The notes beneath the pieces are model-generated. The model did not search any database. It saw only the letters and a list, made by a program, of their open reading frames with translations, and was not told the DNA's origin. Of a stretch of 64,000 nt of DNA, positions 23,428 through 35,429 are shown one piece after another; within the stretch, counting starts at the first letter, position 1; every line of letters begins with the position of its first letter. The position numbers were made by a program, and so were the translations under genes. Location: positions 1,437,075-1,501,074 of the forward strand of contig OX442437.1 in the NCBI GenBank assembly GCA_949361645.1, written 5' to 3'. The stretch is from Spongilla lacustris. Taxonomy: Eukaryota; Porifera; Demospongiae; Spongillida; Spongillidae.

Positions 23428-24349
23428 ACAAATCACGTGGAGAGAGCAGCATGTAAAGTAGCAACTGTAAGCTATCACTCAGGCGTTTATACCTGCTGCT
23501 CACTAGCGATTTAACTGATATGAATAATTGATAAGTTCATGATTGAATAACTAATACACGGTACAAAGAGTGGAGCCGCCATGGCGGTTCCGGCGGCCAT
23601 GGTTCCGTCGCTGCTGCAAGACGAGAACAAAGCTAAAGCCTGAGCGCTTTACAAGGCCGATCTCTTCATATATATATATTCATATTTTATCAATAGCTCA
23701 CCATTGTTGCCAGCAAGTTGATCTGTTGGTTTACTCTTCAAACTGCTAGAATTTTGAACCAGTCATTTAGGATTGGGAAAAGAACCAGTCTGATTCAAAC
23801 CTACAGGCACTTGCTTTCCATCCTGAGGCGTCCAAACTATATAGCCATCTTATTTTTGAACCATTTGATTCCTATATTTGCATCAAATAAGTAGTGTTTA
23901 CAGTTACTGGCCGAAGGGATATGACCATGCACCTTTGAAACATTATACCAATTTGTGATCATGTAGTGTTGAATTATAATACCAACTACATTTAATTAAT
24001 TTGCTCTTCTTCTCAGCTTGTCTTGTTTAAACTCTAAAGTCCCTTCCTGCCATACAATATTTTCTTGTGGCCACATTTAAGTCAAATGGTTTTTAGGCAT
24101 TTATTGAAGGGAAGCTTTACCTTTCTTCAAACTTGCTATAAATGTAGGCCTATAATATATTGGTGTAAATCCATTCAAGTGTTTTTGTACTTTTTACTCA
24201 ATGCACACAATCGCATGCGCTGCCAGCCACAAATTCTACATTGATTTAACAATTCAAATTGAGCCATTTAATAAAGTAACTGGATACTTCAAATTGGTTA
24301 TGTAATTCAACTGTATAAAAATATTTAAAAATGTTCAGCAGATCAAGTT
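23428..24349. other. Intergenic, nothing recognised
   Basis: AT-rich sequence without an exon chain I can support. The 3' untranslated region of the amidohydrolase gene should lie at its right end. Confidence 0.5.
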
Positions 24350-26029
24350 CTACATCCATATGTGGTTGCAATGGCCATTAGTGTAGGTTTCCACAACATG
24401 GATTGTAGTTGGGTCATCCAGTTTCATTGGGTCAACAAGGTAAGGATTTGCAGATAGAACAACCAAATCTGCTCGGAAGCCCACTTTCAACCTTCCAAGA
24501 TCATTCTCACGGAACAGCTGCCAAGCTGGCCCAGTAGTGTAAGCCTGAATTGCTTGGTGGATGGAAATACGGTGACTAGGTCCGTAAACTGTGGTACCAT
24601 CATCTCTGTGTGTGCGTGTGACAGCCGTTTTGATACTGGCTAATGGTTGTGGTGGTCCTGGAAAAGCCGGAGTATCTTGATGTAAAGAAACTTTGCAGCC
24701 ATATTTAAAGGCAAAATCAACAGGTGCCCAATTGTCTGTGCAGTCTTTGCCAAGAAGTTCTTCACTGAATGACTTTCCATAAAAGTAGAGTTGGCTCACA
24801 AACATGGAAGGGGCAACGTCCAAGTGGGCACACTTTGCAAGCTGAGCTTCTGTTGCAAATCCCATATGTTCTATCCTGTGACGCCTGTTCCTACCTCCTA
24901 AGGCTTCATACACACTGAGGACCTGGTCAATTGCCCTGTCCCCTTGTGCATGGATTGCCACTTGCCACCCAGCATTGTGATATGGCTTGACTTGTTTCAG
25001 CAGCTGATCGGAGGTCCAATTCAGCGTTCCATAATTTGGAGGTGGAGGAAAACAAAGTTTCTGGGTGAGGTCACTGTAAAGATATGGCCTCTTCAGTGCA
25101 GCTGTACCAGAATGAGGTGACCCGTCTGCAAATAATTTAACCCCTGCATGCCACAACTGTTTATTTCCCTTGAGCCTTGTTGGATTCTTTATTTCATCTT
25201 CTTTTGTCCAAACTGTATAATAAGCCAGACGTACAGGGAGATGTGAAACATCGCTTTGTAGCCCTTGCAAGATGGAATCTACATATTGGCGTCCCGAAGA
25301 CCCGCATGCATGCTCTCCTATTGAAAAAGATAGATCGAGTTCTGTAGTGGTTGTCAGCCCAGCTCTTGCGTACTCTTTTAGTGTACTCCTGATTGCCTCC
25401 AGAAACTTCTCAACTGTAGGCAATGGGGCATGCTGTAGCGCTTCGTGTATAGCTGGCTCTTCCAACAGCTGACCCGTGACATCTCCGTTTTTGTCCCTCA
25501 CATACGTACCACCTGATGGGTTTGGGGTGTCCTTGGTGATGTTGGACGAGGAAAGGGCCGCGCTGTTTGCGTAAGCCGAATGTCCGTTCTGAGTGATCAC
25601 CAGAATGTTTACTTCCGCTGAAAAGTTTGTATCGAGATAGTTGGCCGACAGCTGTGGTAGGTCAGCAACAAGTTCTATATCCCACCCTGTGAACACGCAC
25701 CATCCGCCTTTGCCGGCGTTGGCGATGACCTCTTTCATCTTGTCCCGAATGGCACCGTACGTGTTATAATTATAGCCACCGACATCAGAGTATGCGGAGT
25801 TGTATAGAGCTGCGTATATGGTATGGCTATGCGCTTCTATAAAGCCGGGGAGTATGGTTTGGTTTTTAAGATCGACAACTACTGTATCTTTCCCGATGTT
25901 CGGCTGGATATCTTTGTAATCTCCTACAGCAGCAATCAGTCCATCTTTCACAGCAAGAGCTTCAGCTGTAGGGTTGGAGTCATCGAGGGTGATGATGGTC
26001 CCCCCATGGAACACACGATCGTAACTCAT
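24350..26029 (-). CDS. YtcJ-like metal-dependent amidohydrolase, intronless
   Basis: A 559-aa single-exon frame starting MSYDRVFHGGTIITLDD. It has the amidohydrolase-3 (YtcJ/AepA-like) plan: an N-terminal beta-sandwich, PGFIEAHSHT with the HxH metal motif (H67, H69), LFADGS near residue 295, IHAQGDRAID and RIEHM with later metal-ligand histidines, and a C-terminal GRLKVGFRADLVVLS sandwich return. The family hydrolyses amide or related bonds with one or two divalent metals; YtcJ substrates are mostly unknown. No signal peptide, so probably cytosolic. Usual family length is 530-570 aa. Being intronless among heavily split neighbours and of a type common in bacteria and fungi, it could be an old horizontal acquisition or a retrocopy; sequence alone does not decide. 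Confidence 0.9.
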   Translation of the reverse strand: MSYDRVFHGGTIITLDDSNPTAEALAVKDGLIAAVGDYKDIQPNIGKDTVVVDLKNQTILPGFIEAHSHTIYAALYNSAYSDVGGYNYNTYGAIRDKMKEVIANAGKGGWCVFTGWDIELVADLPQLSANYLDTNFSAEVNILVITQNGHSAYANSAALSSSNITKDTPNPSGGTYVRDKNGDVTGQLLEEPAIHEALQHAPLPTVEKFLEAIRSTLKEYARAGLTTTTELDLSFSIGEHACGSSGRQYVDSILQGLQSDVSHLPVRLAYYTVWTKEDEIKNPTRLKGNKQLWHAGVKLFADGSPHSGTAALKRPYLYSDLTQKLCFPPPPNYGTLNWTSDQLLKQVKPYHNAGWQVAIHAQGDRAIDQVLSVYEALGGRNRRHRIEHMGFATEAQLAKCAHLDVAPSMFVSQLYFYGKSFSEELLGKDCTDNWAPVDFAFKYGCKVSLHQDTPAFPGPPQPLASIKTAVTRTHRDDGTTVYGPSHRISIHQAIQAYTTGPAWQLFRENDLGRLKVGFRADLVVLSANPYLVDPMKLDDPTTIHVVETYTNGHCNHIWM

Positions 26030-29000
26030 AGCTGTAGGATGTGAACGAACCGCGATATCACAAATAAATCAAGAGCAGACCATATCATTACATGTATTCT
26101 AATATCTATGGGCGGACGTAAGAATTTATTGGGTGAGATATATATGAATAATTGAGACTGGGAGCGCTGTAAACTTCCGGTCTGAGGCTCCGCCCCAGGG
26201 GTTCGCCAAGACAATAGCAAATAAATTAAGTCGTGTACATGTACACGGTATTACTTAGTATTTTAGCATTAAATTCCTTAAATACGAAAATGATGCCAAT
26301 CGAGCCAGGAGGGCTCGGGCATTTTGCCGCATCAAAACATTACTTAGTATACATATATGTACATTACATGTACTTACATTTACACGTAAACATTGCGGTT
26401 TACTAAGTAAACTGTTTTAGGTTGCAGCGTGTACGAGTGGACATTTAGTTATGACATGGACTGGAAACCGCATGTCGCCATTCTGAATTATTAATGAGTT
26501 AGTACATGTACACGATGATGTGACTGTTGTTAGTGCATCAGAAGACTGGGACTTGACTGGGGTGCTGTGACGTTGTGTGTTATGTTTAGACGCAATATGA
26601 ATATATAAATGTCACACGCTCGTCCCAATATTGGTTCAATTACTCACGCGACACATCCAATATTGGTTCAATTACATCACGCGACACGAAGTTCTCTAAA
26701 GGCAAGTGAGTTCAGGAACTATCAGCGATCCTTTTCAAGGCCTATAACTTTCATACAAGGTTGGTTCCGTTTTTTTTTCTATCGATTTGGTGATCCGCGT
26801 GGTACGAGGTTATAGTTTGCCGTCCCTGTATTGAAAACTCCCTCTGGCCCTCCGTGAAAAGGGTAAAAAGGAACAACAGCGACATAAGTAAGCTCTCTAT
26901 CATACCATGGGTGTAATAGGACTGATTTGACTTCACCTTGTTTATTGTCATTTATAGCATAATCAAGACAAGGTAATTTAATGGCTTCTACTGTGAGCCA
27001 TTTTGTGTAAAGATAGAACAAGAAACGGTAGCGCCAAGCAGAATCCAGGTGTAGTGGTGTCTGGTGGGTGTATTGAGATATAAAGCATGTTAACAAGGTG
27101 TAGGTTTGTTGAGATTCTGCGCTTCAATTGCGGAGTTTGAGCTGTCATGATTTACATAGCCCTTGTGATATGCCTCGAAGAAAACACTTAGTGGGCCGGC
27201 CAAACGTCTCTTGAAGTACTGTATGGGTCTGTGGTTACCCATAGCATACCAAGCTTCTCTTTATAGCACCGTATCAAGCTGCTTAAACGAATCCGACAGT
27301 TCAACGGTTTTCAACCATATTCGTGTATCTCATTAACGGCGACGCCTTTCCAATTAATATGTCACATGCATGTCACACAATAATATATTCATATTTGCGG
27401 TCGAATAAGGTCTATACATGTAGACCTTCCTTTCTGCGTTTTTGGCATCGCTAATTCAAAATGAGCAATGCAATGAACCAATAATTAATAATCATAAGCT
27501 CTAGTTAAACTAAACCATCCTGGTATACTGTGAAACGTTCAGTAAAGCCATAACTCATACCATATTTGCAGAGGCCTGACAAACAGAACTTGCGCATCGG
27601 TAGATTAAAATCGTTTGCCCTTTCTGTACGAAACATCTCTTCCAATACAAACTATACCATGTGAGTTGCATCATATCATGAAGCGCTGTGAACACCTTTC
27701 AAAAGTAAATCAAAACAAATGTCTACTCATCGGTGTGTCCAGGAGCCTAACCAAAGTAGCGTAGCAAGGCAAACATGCAACATAGAAGCTATACCCGTAC
27801 GTTAACGTAATCTGACCTCGCCGAAGTAATGCAATTTAAGGGCAGGGATTAACGGGTTTACCTCAACAGCAGAACAGCTTTCTGTAACTTACAAGTTGCT
27901 CCAAGGCTAAGACAGCTTGACAAAAGCCTTTGTTCACTGATTCTCTGAAAAAGGTTGGAAACGAGGCACAAGAGGATATGGCGACAATTTGTAATATTAA
28001 TAACGTTACGCGGCGGTTTCCAGTCCATGTAATAATTAAGTGTTCTAAGAGTACGTCGTATTTGGTCAAACTCAAGGGGCACCCCCCGCCCCTATTCGTA
28101 TTTGGCCCCCGTTGTATTAATTTGCATTTCAAAGGGCACCCCCTCGGGCTAAATAAAGTTACAACATGATCATGATGTTATTTAGTTTACATGTTGCGCC
28201 ATGGAGAGAAACGTGTTTATATACCGGTAGCGGATCTAGCGGTGGGGGAAGATTTCAGATTTGGAAGCTCCGGACCCTCCTCCGTTTACCTCCGTCAGCC
28301 TGTGCTGCCACGATATGCCCGCACCTTATTGCATTCCCTCGAAAAACATATTAATAGTATTCAAGCTCTATGCTCTTTAGTCCGTGTTTCGCGAAGTTTA
28401 TGCCATCAATTTAAGACTGTGCCGAACGGGTGCTTAAACACAAGTTCGTATAGATCAACAAGTATCTGCACGGTTCGATAGCCCAAATGAATATTTGTTA
28501 ACTAGCTGGGCCATGGTGCCTTGAAGTGAGTAGATAGTACTACATACACATCAGTATCGGAAACTTGCATGTACTTATTAATACTATACAAATGCGCATA
28601 AAATAAGACATGAATATTTGAATAACATCATGCACAAAAGTATTTTATAATTGCATGCACATTTATACCGTGTTGCAAAACCACGAATACATTTTAAAAA
28701 TATTAAACGATCAGATCAGTTCATCCTGACAATTAGAGCATCTGATCACATATTTCCCCTTTGTCTTGTTCTGCAACAACATGTATGTATACAGTGAACT
28801 GACGGGATATCTAGTACTGTGTATACTATAAATAAGTTTTTCATCGTCACCATGACACACACTAGCTTGTGTCATATGCAATGGTTAGAAGATCAGAACT
28901 TGAATTGCTCATATATGAGCAGCATTAACTATCATATCATGTCTCAAGCTCTTGCCAGTGAGCTCATGCACTTTTCATGCATCAGTTACGCTTACACCAT

Positions 29001-29420
29001 CAATTCAAGCTCCAGTATATCAAAGATGCAGAACTGGCTCGGATGACCTGGCTAAAGCCGGTGTATAGATTAATGGGGCTGCATGTTTGAATATTAGGCT
29101 GGGTCGGCATCTAGACATGGAGCACTGAAGAAAAAAGTGCAGTTAATAGTAAAATACACATACCTAGTGAACTTCTGTCTTCTTGTTGCATAAACTCAAC
29201 TAACATTAGAAAAAATAAATACATAAGTATTCCCAAGGATATTATGGTCTTTATTTGACTTGCTCCACTGCTCCAATACTTTTAAAAGAATATCAACAGC
29301 CTCAGCAATACAGATATTCAAATGTTTTACTGACCATTCTATTTGAATTCTGGCCTTAAAATCATCAGCAATGACAAAATCATAAACTGGCTTCTCTTAG
29401 TGGTTCATTTCCTGTGAATG
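26030..29420. other. Long region with no confident gene
   Basis: Contains a minus-strand 105-codon frame (26779-27096; VVPFYPFHGGPEGVFNTG-like text) and a plus-strand frame near 28191-28481, both protein-like but unconnected to splice sites or a family. A short direct duplication (ccaatattggttcaattac) occurs at about 26620-26680. I support no gene here. Confidence 0.4.
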
Positions 29421-29444
29421 CCCTGATTACCTCATACCTTCCCC

Positions 29445-29516
29445 GGCCCCCACCTTACCTCAGTTACCTCATACCTATAGGTATGAGGTAACTGAGGTAC
29501 TGTAAGGTGGGGGAAG
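29445..29516. repeat. Hairpin made from the 20-bp satellite unit found at 35.4 kb
   Basis: ccaccttacctcagttacct, then catacct, is mirrored around 'ata' as aggtatgaggtaactgagg plus tactgtaaggtggg. The same motif, with the same 'cttcccccaccttacctcag' lead-in, begins the large array 6 kb away. Confidence 0.85.
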
Positions 29517-30225
29517 CCATTGGAGTTAGACTGCAAATAAATTAGTTGGTATGTCAAACCAAAATGTGGTTTCAAGTCAACTACAGTACTGGCTCGCACA
29601 TCAGGAAATTAACACCTTCGCACATCAGGAAAATTAAGTACATTCACCTGCTTTAAAGTAAGCTGTTGGTGTACACAGCACAGCCCCCAGTGCCGCCCTC
29701 GAATTACATTCACAGTTTTTGTCAGAAATTGATCTCTAACCACCAACGCTGCACTAAAATTCAATTTTAGGTATCGTTTCGAAATCCGCCCCTTTTCTAA
29801 AATTTCATTTCTTTCTCTGAGCCCTGCCTACCTGTACTTCTTACCTTCATTACATGTGTAATAAGAGCTTCAACCTTCCTTTCTTACCTTGGTGGGGGGA
29901 GGGACACAACCCCAATAAAGGAAACTGTACACTGTTCCTTCAATCTTACCTGCACGTGTTCACTTTCTTGATGACACACCTGTGCATAGCTCCACATGTA
30001 CAGGTACATGCATTTAACACACCATTTTTTGCTGGGTAAGGATGAAAAGCACGACACAATAAAAAGGCACTGTGTATGGAGTGATGGTCTTCTTTATGCT
30101 CACACCATCAAGCATTTGCAACATGTCGATGGGTATGGTGATTTGGTATGACAAGTGTGTATGGTACCATAGCTGCAGCATTACATGCCAAAAACGGGCC
30201 ACCAGAAAAAATGCTTTTTATTTAG

Positions 30226-30361
30226 GACAGCTTTGCCAACCATTCATACGGAGAACACAGATCAATTGCGTTCAGGTCTCTGGCTCATTGAGGCAGATGG
30301 ACGTTGCGGACAAATGCCTGTGGAGTATGATCAGGTTAGGCTGGCTGCCACGGGGATCTAA
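30226..30361 (+). CDS. Terminal exon-like block, copy 1 of 4
   Basis: Acceptor tttttatttag followed by 45 open codons to TAA in the +1 phase, including GLWLIEADGRCGQMPVEYDQ. I do not recognise the family. The upstream exon is not visible. Other copies: 30612-30747 (+), 32211-32346 (-) and 32597-32732 (-). All four keep the frame, the acceptor and the stop, which suggests coding sequence rather than chance. Confidence 0.45.
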
Positions 30362-30611
30362 GCAGTACATGTAATGCTGCTTGTTTTGCATGTGTAGGAA
30401 CCATACACACTTGTGCATAGATCTACATGTACATCAAATAACAGTACAGTACATACACATGTACACACACATTCAGCACAGTGTGTGGATGCTCATGCAT
30501 CTACAACATGTTGATGGATATGGTGATTTGGTATGACAAGTGTGTATGGTACCATAACTGCAGCATTACATGCCAAAAACGGGCCACCAGAAAAAAATGC
30601 TTTTTATTTAG

Positions 30612-30747
30612 GACAGCTTTGCCAACCATTCATACGGAGAACACAGATCAATTGCGTTCAGGTCTCTGGCTCATTGAGGCAGATGGACGTTGCGGACAAA
30701 TGTCTGTGGAGTACGATCAGGTTAGGCTGGCTGCCACGGGGATCTAA
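30612..30747 (+). CDS. Terminal exon-like block, copy 2 of 4
   Basis: Same 136-bp block as at 30226, about 386 bp downstream in the same arm. Differs by a few bases, including Pro to Ser in the CGQMPVEY motif. Confidence 0.45.
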
Positions 30748-32210
30748 GCTACATGTAATGCTGCTTCTTTGTATGTGTAGGAACCATACATGTACACGAC
30801 ACCTAATCTAAAACAGTACAGTACATGTACATGCAGTTAGCCATGTGCAGATAAGTATATTGTATGCATGATAGACATCTGGCTGCCCTTAACCCCCTTT
30901 GTGGAGTGGAGAACCCCACCAGTTTAGCTTCAGGTGTTGGTTGTTACCTCTCCTTGATTCCACTGCATGTGCCACACTGTACACCTGTAATACAATTATT
31001 TATATATTAGCACTTGACAGTTGTCTTTGCAAAAATCCGCACCTTACAAACACCCATGCAGCGAATGCAGAAAGCAACCATCTCCACCAACTTGCTAAAG
31101 TACTGTCTGCCAGGTGGTAAATGAGCAAACTGCACACCGCGTGTAGGCAAAGCCACGGCAACGTTGTTGTGCGTGTTTAAATCTTCACTTCAACTAAATA
31201 CAATCAGCATGACAACAGTTCGCGTGCGCTGTGGCTGGATCCCTGTGGCTAGCTCACGAAGCTACAACTGTGGTCATGTTTAAGACGCCATATACTAGTA
31301 TAGCCACCACGTGCACTATTATACATTTACCGGTATTCACTTGCCTCATCGTTTCACACATATGATTCCAAAGTTCAACGACTGTAGACAGAGTAGGCCT
31401 ATGACTGTAGTTTCTGCCGCTGTAATTTCGCAGGCATATAAAGGTGCTCATTCACTAGAAATCGGGACTCGGACCACGATATTCTAATGAATGAGCACCT
31501 TTTTATTATTATGTTTACTGCATGCGGCCGCTACATGTACACACTGCACTGCCTACAGTTGCTGAACTTTGGAATCATATGTGTGAAACTATGAGGCAAG
31601 TGAATAAATGTATAATAGTGCACGTGGTGGCTATACTAGTATATGGCGTCTTAAACGTGACCACAGTTGTAGCTTCGTGAGCTAGCCACAGGGATCCAGC
31701 CACAGCGCACGCGAACTGTTGTCATGCTGATTGTATTTAGTTGAAGTGAAGATTTAAACACGCACAACAACGTTGCCGTGGCTTTGCCTACACGCGGTGT
31801 GCAGTTTGCTCATTTACCACCTGGCAGACAGTACTTTAGCAAGTTGGTGGAGATGGTTGCTTTCTGCATTCGCTGCATGGGTGTTTGTAAGGTGCGGATT
31901 TTTGCAAAGACAACTGTCAAGTGCTAATATATAAATAATTGTATTACAGGTGTACAGTGTGGCACATGCAGTGGAATCAAGGAGAGGTAACAACCAACAC
32001 CTGAAGCTAAACTGGTGGGGTTCTCCACTCCACAAAGGGGGTTAAGGGCAGCCAGATGTCTATCATGCATACAATATACTTATCTGCACATGGCTAACTG
32101 CATGTACATGTACTGTACTGTTTTAGATTAGGTGTCGTGTACATGTTCAGATGCATATGCACAAGTGTGTATGGTTCCTACACATGCAAAGAAGCAGCAT
32201 TACATGTAGC

Positions 32211-32346
32211 TTAGATCCCTGTGGCAGCCAGCCTAACCTGATCGTACTCCACAGGCATTTGTCCGCAACGTCCATCTGCCTCAATGAGCCAGAGACCTGA
32301 ACGCAATTGATCTGTGTTCTCCGTATGAATGGTTGGCAAAGCTGTC
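32211..32346 (-). CDS. Terminal exon-like block, copy 3 of 4
   Basis: Mirror of the second copy, in the right arm of the palindrome. Acceptor, open frame and stop are intact. Confidence 0.45.
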
Positions 32347-32596
32347 CTAAATAAAAAGCATTTTTTTCTGGTGGCCCGTTTTTGGCATGTAATGCTGCAG
32401 CTATGGTACCATACACACTTGTCATACCAAATCACCATATCCATCAACATGTTGCAGATGCATGAGTATCCACACACTGTGCTGAATGTGTGTGTACATG
32501 TATATGTACTGTACTGTTATTTGATGTACATGTAGATCTATGCACAAGTGTGTATGGTTCCTACACATGCAAAACAAGCAGCATTACATGTACTGC

Positions 32597-32732
32597 TTAG
32601 ATCCCCGTGGCAGCCAGCCTAACCTGATCGTACTCCACAGGCATTTGTCCGCAACGTCCATCTGCCTCAATGAGCCAGAGACCTGAACGCAATTGATCTG
32701 TGTTCTCCGTATGAATGGTTGGCAAAGCTGTC
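32597..32732 (-). CDS. Terminal exon-like block, copy 4 of 4
   Basis: Mirror of the first copy, in the right arm. Acceptor, frame and stop intact. Confidence 0.45.
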
Positions 32733-33430
32733 CTAAATAAAAAGCATTTTTTTCTGGTGGCCCGTTTTTGGCATGTAATGCTGCAGCTATGGTACCATAC
32801 ACACTTGTCATACCAAATCACCATACCCATCGACATGTTGCAAATGCTTGATGGTGTGAGCATAAAGAAGACCATCACTCCATACACAGTGCCTTTTTAT
32901 TGTGTCGTGCTTTTCATCCTTACCCAGCAGAAAATGGTGTGTTAAATGCATGTACCTGTACATGTGGAGCTATGCACAGGTGTGTCATCAAGAAAGTGAA
33001 CACGTGCAGGTAAGATTGAAGGAACAGTGTACAGTTTCCTTTATTGGGGTTGTGTCCCTCCCCCCACCAAGGTAAGAAAGGAAGGTTGAAGCTCTTATTA
33101 CACATGTAATGAAGGTAAGAAGTACAGGTAGGCAGGGCTCAGAGAAAGAAATGAAATTTTAGAAAAGGGGCGGATTTCGAAACGATACCTAAAATTGAAT
33201 TTTAGTGCAGCGTTGGTGGTTAGAGATCAATTTCTGACAAAAACTGTGAATGTAATTCGAGGGCGGCACTGGGGGCTGTGCTGTGTACACCAACAGCTTA
33301 CTTTAAAGCAGGTGAATGTACTTAATTTTCCTGATGTGCGAAGGTGTTAATTTCCTGATGTGCGAGCCGGTACTGTACACAGGGTAAACCAAAATTGAAA
33401 CCACATTTTTTTATCCTTAATCTTTACATG

Positions 33431-33476
33431 ATCACGCGTTACCCCTGGGGAACGTTCGTTCCTCAGGGGTAACGCA
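33431..33476. repeat. Short inverted repeat
   Basis: cgcgttacccctggggaacg is mirrored at once by cgttcctcaggggtaacgca. A related ttccccctggggaacg motif recurs at 34495-34511, so the two may bracket one inserted element of about 1.1 kb. Confidence 0.7.
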
Positions 33477-33588
33477 CGTTTGATAGCTTGTAACTTTCGT
33501 TCGACAATAAGTAATAGATCGATTAGCTGGCACGTGATAAACACAACTCGGCTCTTTGTCCGCCTGACCTCATTTTGGATTTTCGACG

Positions 33589-33927
33589 TTGGGTTCGTTG
33601 CCGTTTGTCGCTGTTATTACGCTATTCTCGATGACGAAGGGTTTGAGCATCAGTGTTCGGGTGAAGGCAAAAGCAACGAAAATACTCGGTGCAAGACAGG
33701 AGTTTGGCAAACAGGCTTCAAAGGTTGAAATGCGCAGTGAAATAGTGCGGAAGGAAGGAGCAGGCCCCGCTACAAAGTGGGTAGTAAGATGGGACAAGCC
33801 ACTGTGTGAAAGTGCATGGAACGCGCGCAGCCTCACTCGCGAGGACGATAGCGAAGCTGATGAAAAAGTTATAAACGTCCAGCCTGGATTTTTTAGGCTG
33901 GTTTTAAACAAAAATACATCCAAATAG
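33589..33927 (+). other. Unrecognised open frame, possible mobile-element N-terminus
   Basis: A 113-codon frame with basic, protein-like text (KWVVRWDKPLCESAWNARSL, then an acidic DDSEADE). It runs into a fold-back at 33864; beyond the fold-back an acidic stretch (DDESSDSDEAP) appears at about 34182. The layout and the flanking inverted motifs suggest a transposon-derived gene, but I cannot name the family. Confidence 0.35.
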
Positions 33928-34174
33928 CGTAAAAACCATCCTGGAATTGAACGTTCAGGGTGGGAATAGTATAAAATCCATGCATGTTGTTCTACCCTGC
34001 GGGCTGGTTTTGTCGAACAAAACCCATGTTATAATTGTTACCTCAACATGGTTTTTGTTCGAAAGAACCAGGGTAGAACCATATCTATTTCCACCCTGGA
34101 CGCTCAATCCCAGGATGGTTTTTACGCGATTTGCTGCATTTGCTAAAAATCCAGGCTGGACGTTTATAACTTTT
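33864..34174. repeat. Fold-back element, arms about 130 bp
   Basis: aaaaagttataaacgtccag at the left end is mirrored by ctggacgtttataactttt at the right end, and the arms match inward through aaaaaccatcctgg / ccaggatggttttt and beyond. It splits an acidic coding-like stretch. Confidence 0.88.
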
Positions 34175-34529
34175 CCCTGTGCTAGTGATGATGAATCTTC
34201 AGACTCAGATGAGGCTCCAGTTGTGGTTGAACATGTCGCTCCAGCTTGTTGTTGGACACCATCAACAACGTGCATTACTACTGTGTGACATGCAGTCGGC
34301 CAACAGATGGCTATATTGTTACTGCAGCTGTCTGCGGTATGCAGTCAGAAAGGGGATCTCGATTTATGGACTGGCATCAGGAACATGGAGTTCCACACTC
34401 TGAATAACAAACCTTCAATTGTAATCATAATTTTGTTCCAATGTGTTAGTTTTGTCATTTTTGAAAAACTTGATTTTCGGGGGCCAACAGTTACGTTCCC
34501 CCTGGGGAACGAATACTTGCGCAGATAAA

Positions 34530-35410
34530 GATTTAAAAAGCCTTAGTTACTCATATTTTTATGTGGAAACCAGAAATATTGTTTTAAAAAAAGAAAAGAA
34601 AAAAGAAAAAACGTGAATAAAGAAAACGAACTTCCCACCTGCATGCATGGGAATTGGAGCTAACTTTAGCTATACTGAGCCTGCAACCACTCCTACTTAT
34701 TCACTGCACCATTTAAACAACTTGCTTCATACATCTCCTAAACTGCCATCAAGTTGATTTACTGAATATGCTATAATGTATGTCCCTGATGATGGGTTAA
34801 TGTGTAGCATTTGCATGTAAAATGCAAGCATGCAGTGATGTTCTGCATGCACCTATCATTGTTAGACGAGTAAAATAATTATTTTACAGAAACCATTCCA
34901 TATTAGTATCGCATAGCAAATTAAATGCAATGTGCATACACATGTATATCATTAGAACAAATACATATATTAAATCTGTATACATTTCATACAATGTTTT
35001 TTTTAATATGCACTTTTTTCTGCATAAATGCATGTTCCATTTATGCACTATACCAAACAATTCATGCGAGAGAAGCATTTTTATATGTTTAAATGTTCAT
35101 CAGCTTCAAACCTACTGTATAAGTGTGTGTGTGGGTGGTACTGGGTGTGCATGTGTGTGGGTAAGGTGTGTGTACCTATGTGTTGCGTTTTAATGGGGAT
35201 ACTTGATATAGATTTGAAATCCAAAAATAGTATTCTGCAACTGATTTAACATGGGTTAGTTTGAAGTACAAACCAATTCATATCCTGCAAACCAAAAGTT
35301 ACGCTTAAACCAAAAATTTGGTTTCATAATTTGGTTTGCTCTACAAACCATCAAAAATTTAAACTGGTGCATGGTTTAAAACTCCTTGGTTTGACATAGC
35401 AACCAATTTA
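34530..35410. other. Intergenic, nothing recognised
   Basis: AT-rich; includes a purine run and short GT stretches. No supported exon chain. Confidence 0.5.
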
Positions 35411-35429
35411 TTTGCAGTGTACCAGCTTC

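Larger units (their letters stand above)
29583..33376. repeat. Large near-perfect palindrome, arms about 1.8 kb
   Basis: Left arm 29583-31391 and right arm 31550-33376 are reverse complements with few differences, separated by about 160 bp. A small inverted repeat (aaaggtgctcattca / tgaatgagcacctttt) sits in the spacer. Each arm contains an internal direct duplication of a 136-bp exon-like block. Either a recent inverted duplication or a fold-back assembly artefact. Confidence 0.92.

Noticed and set aside
26779..27096. 105-codon minus-strand protein-like frame
   Set aside because: No splice sites in phase and no family; kept only as a remark in the region entry.
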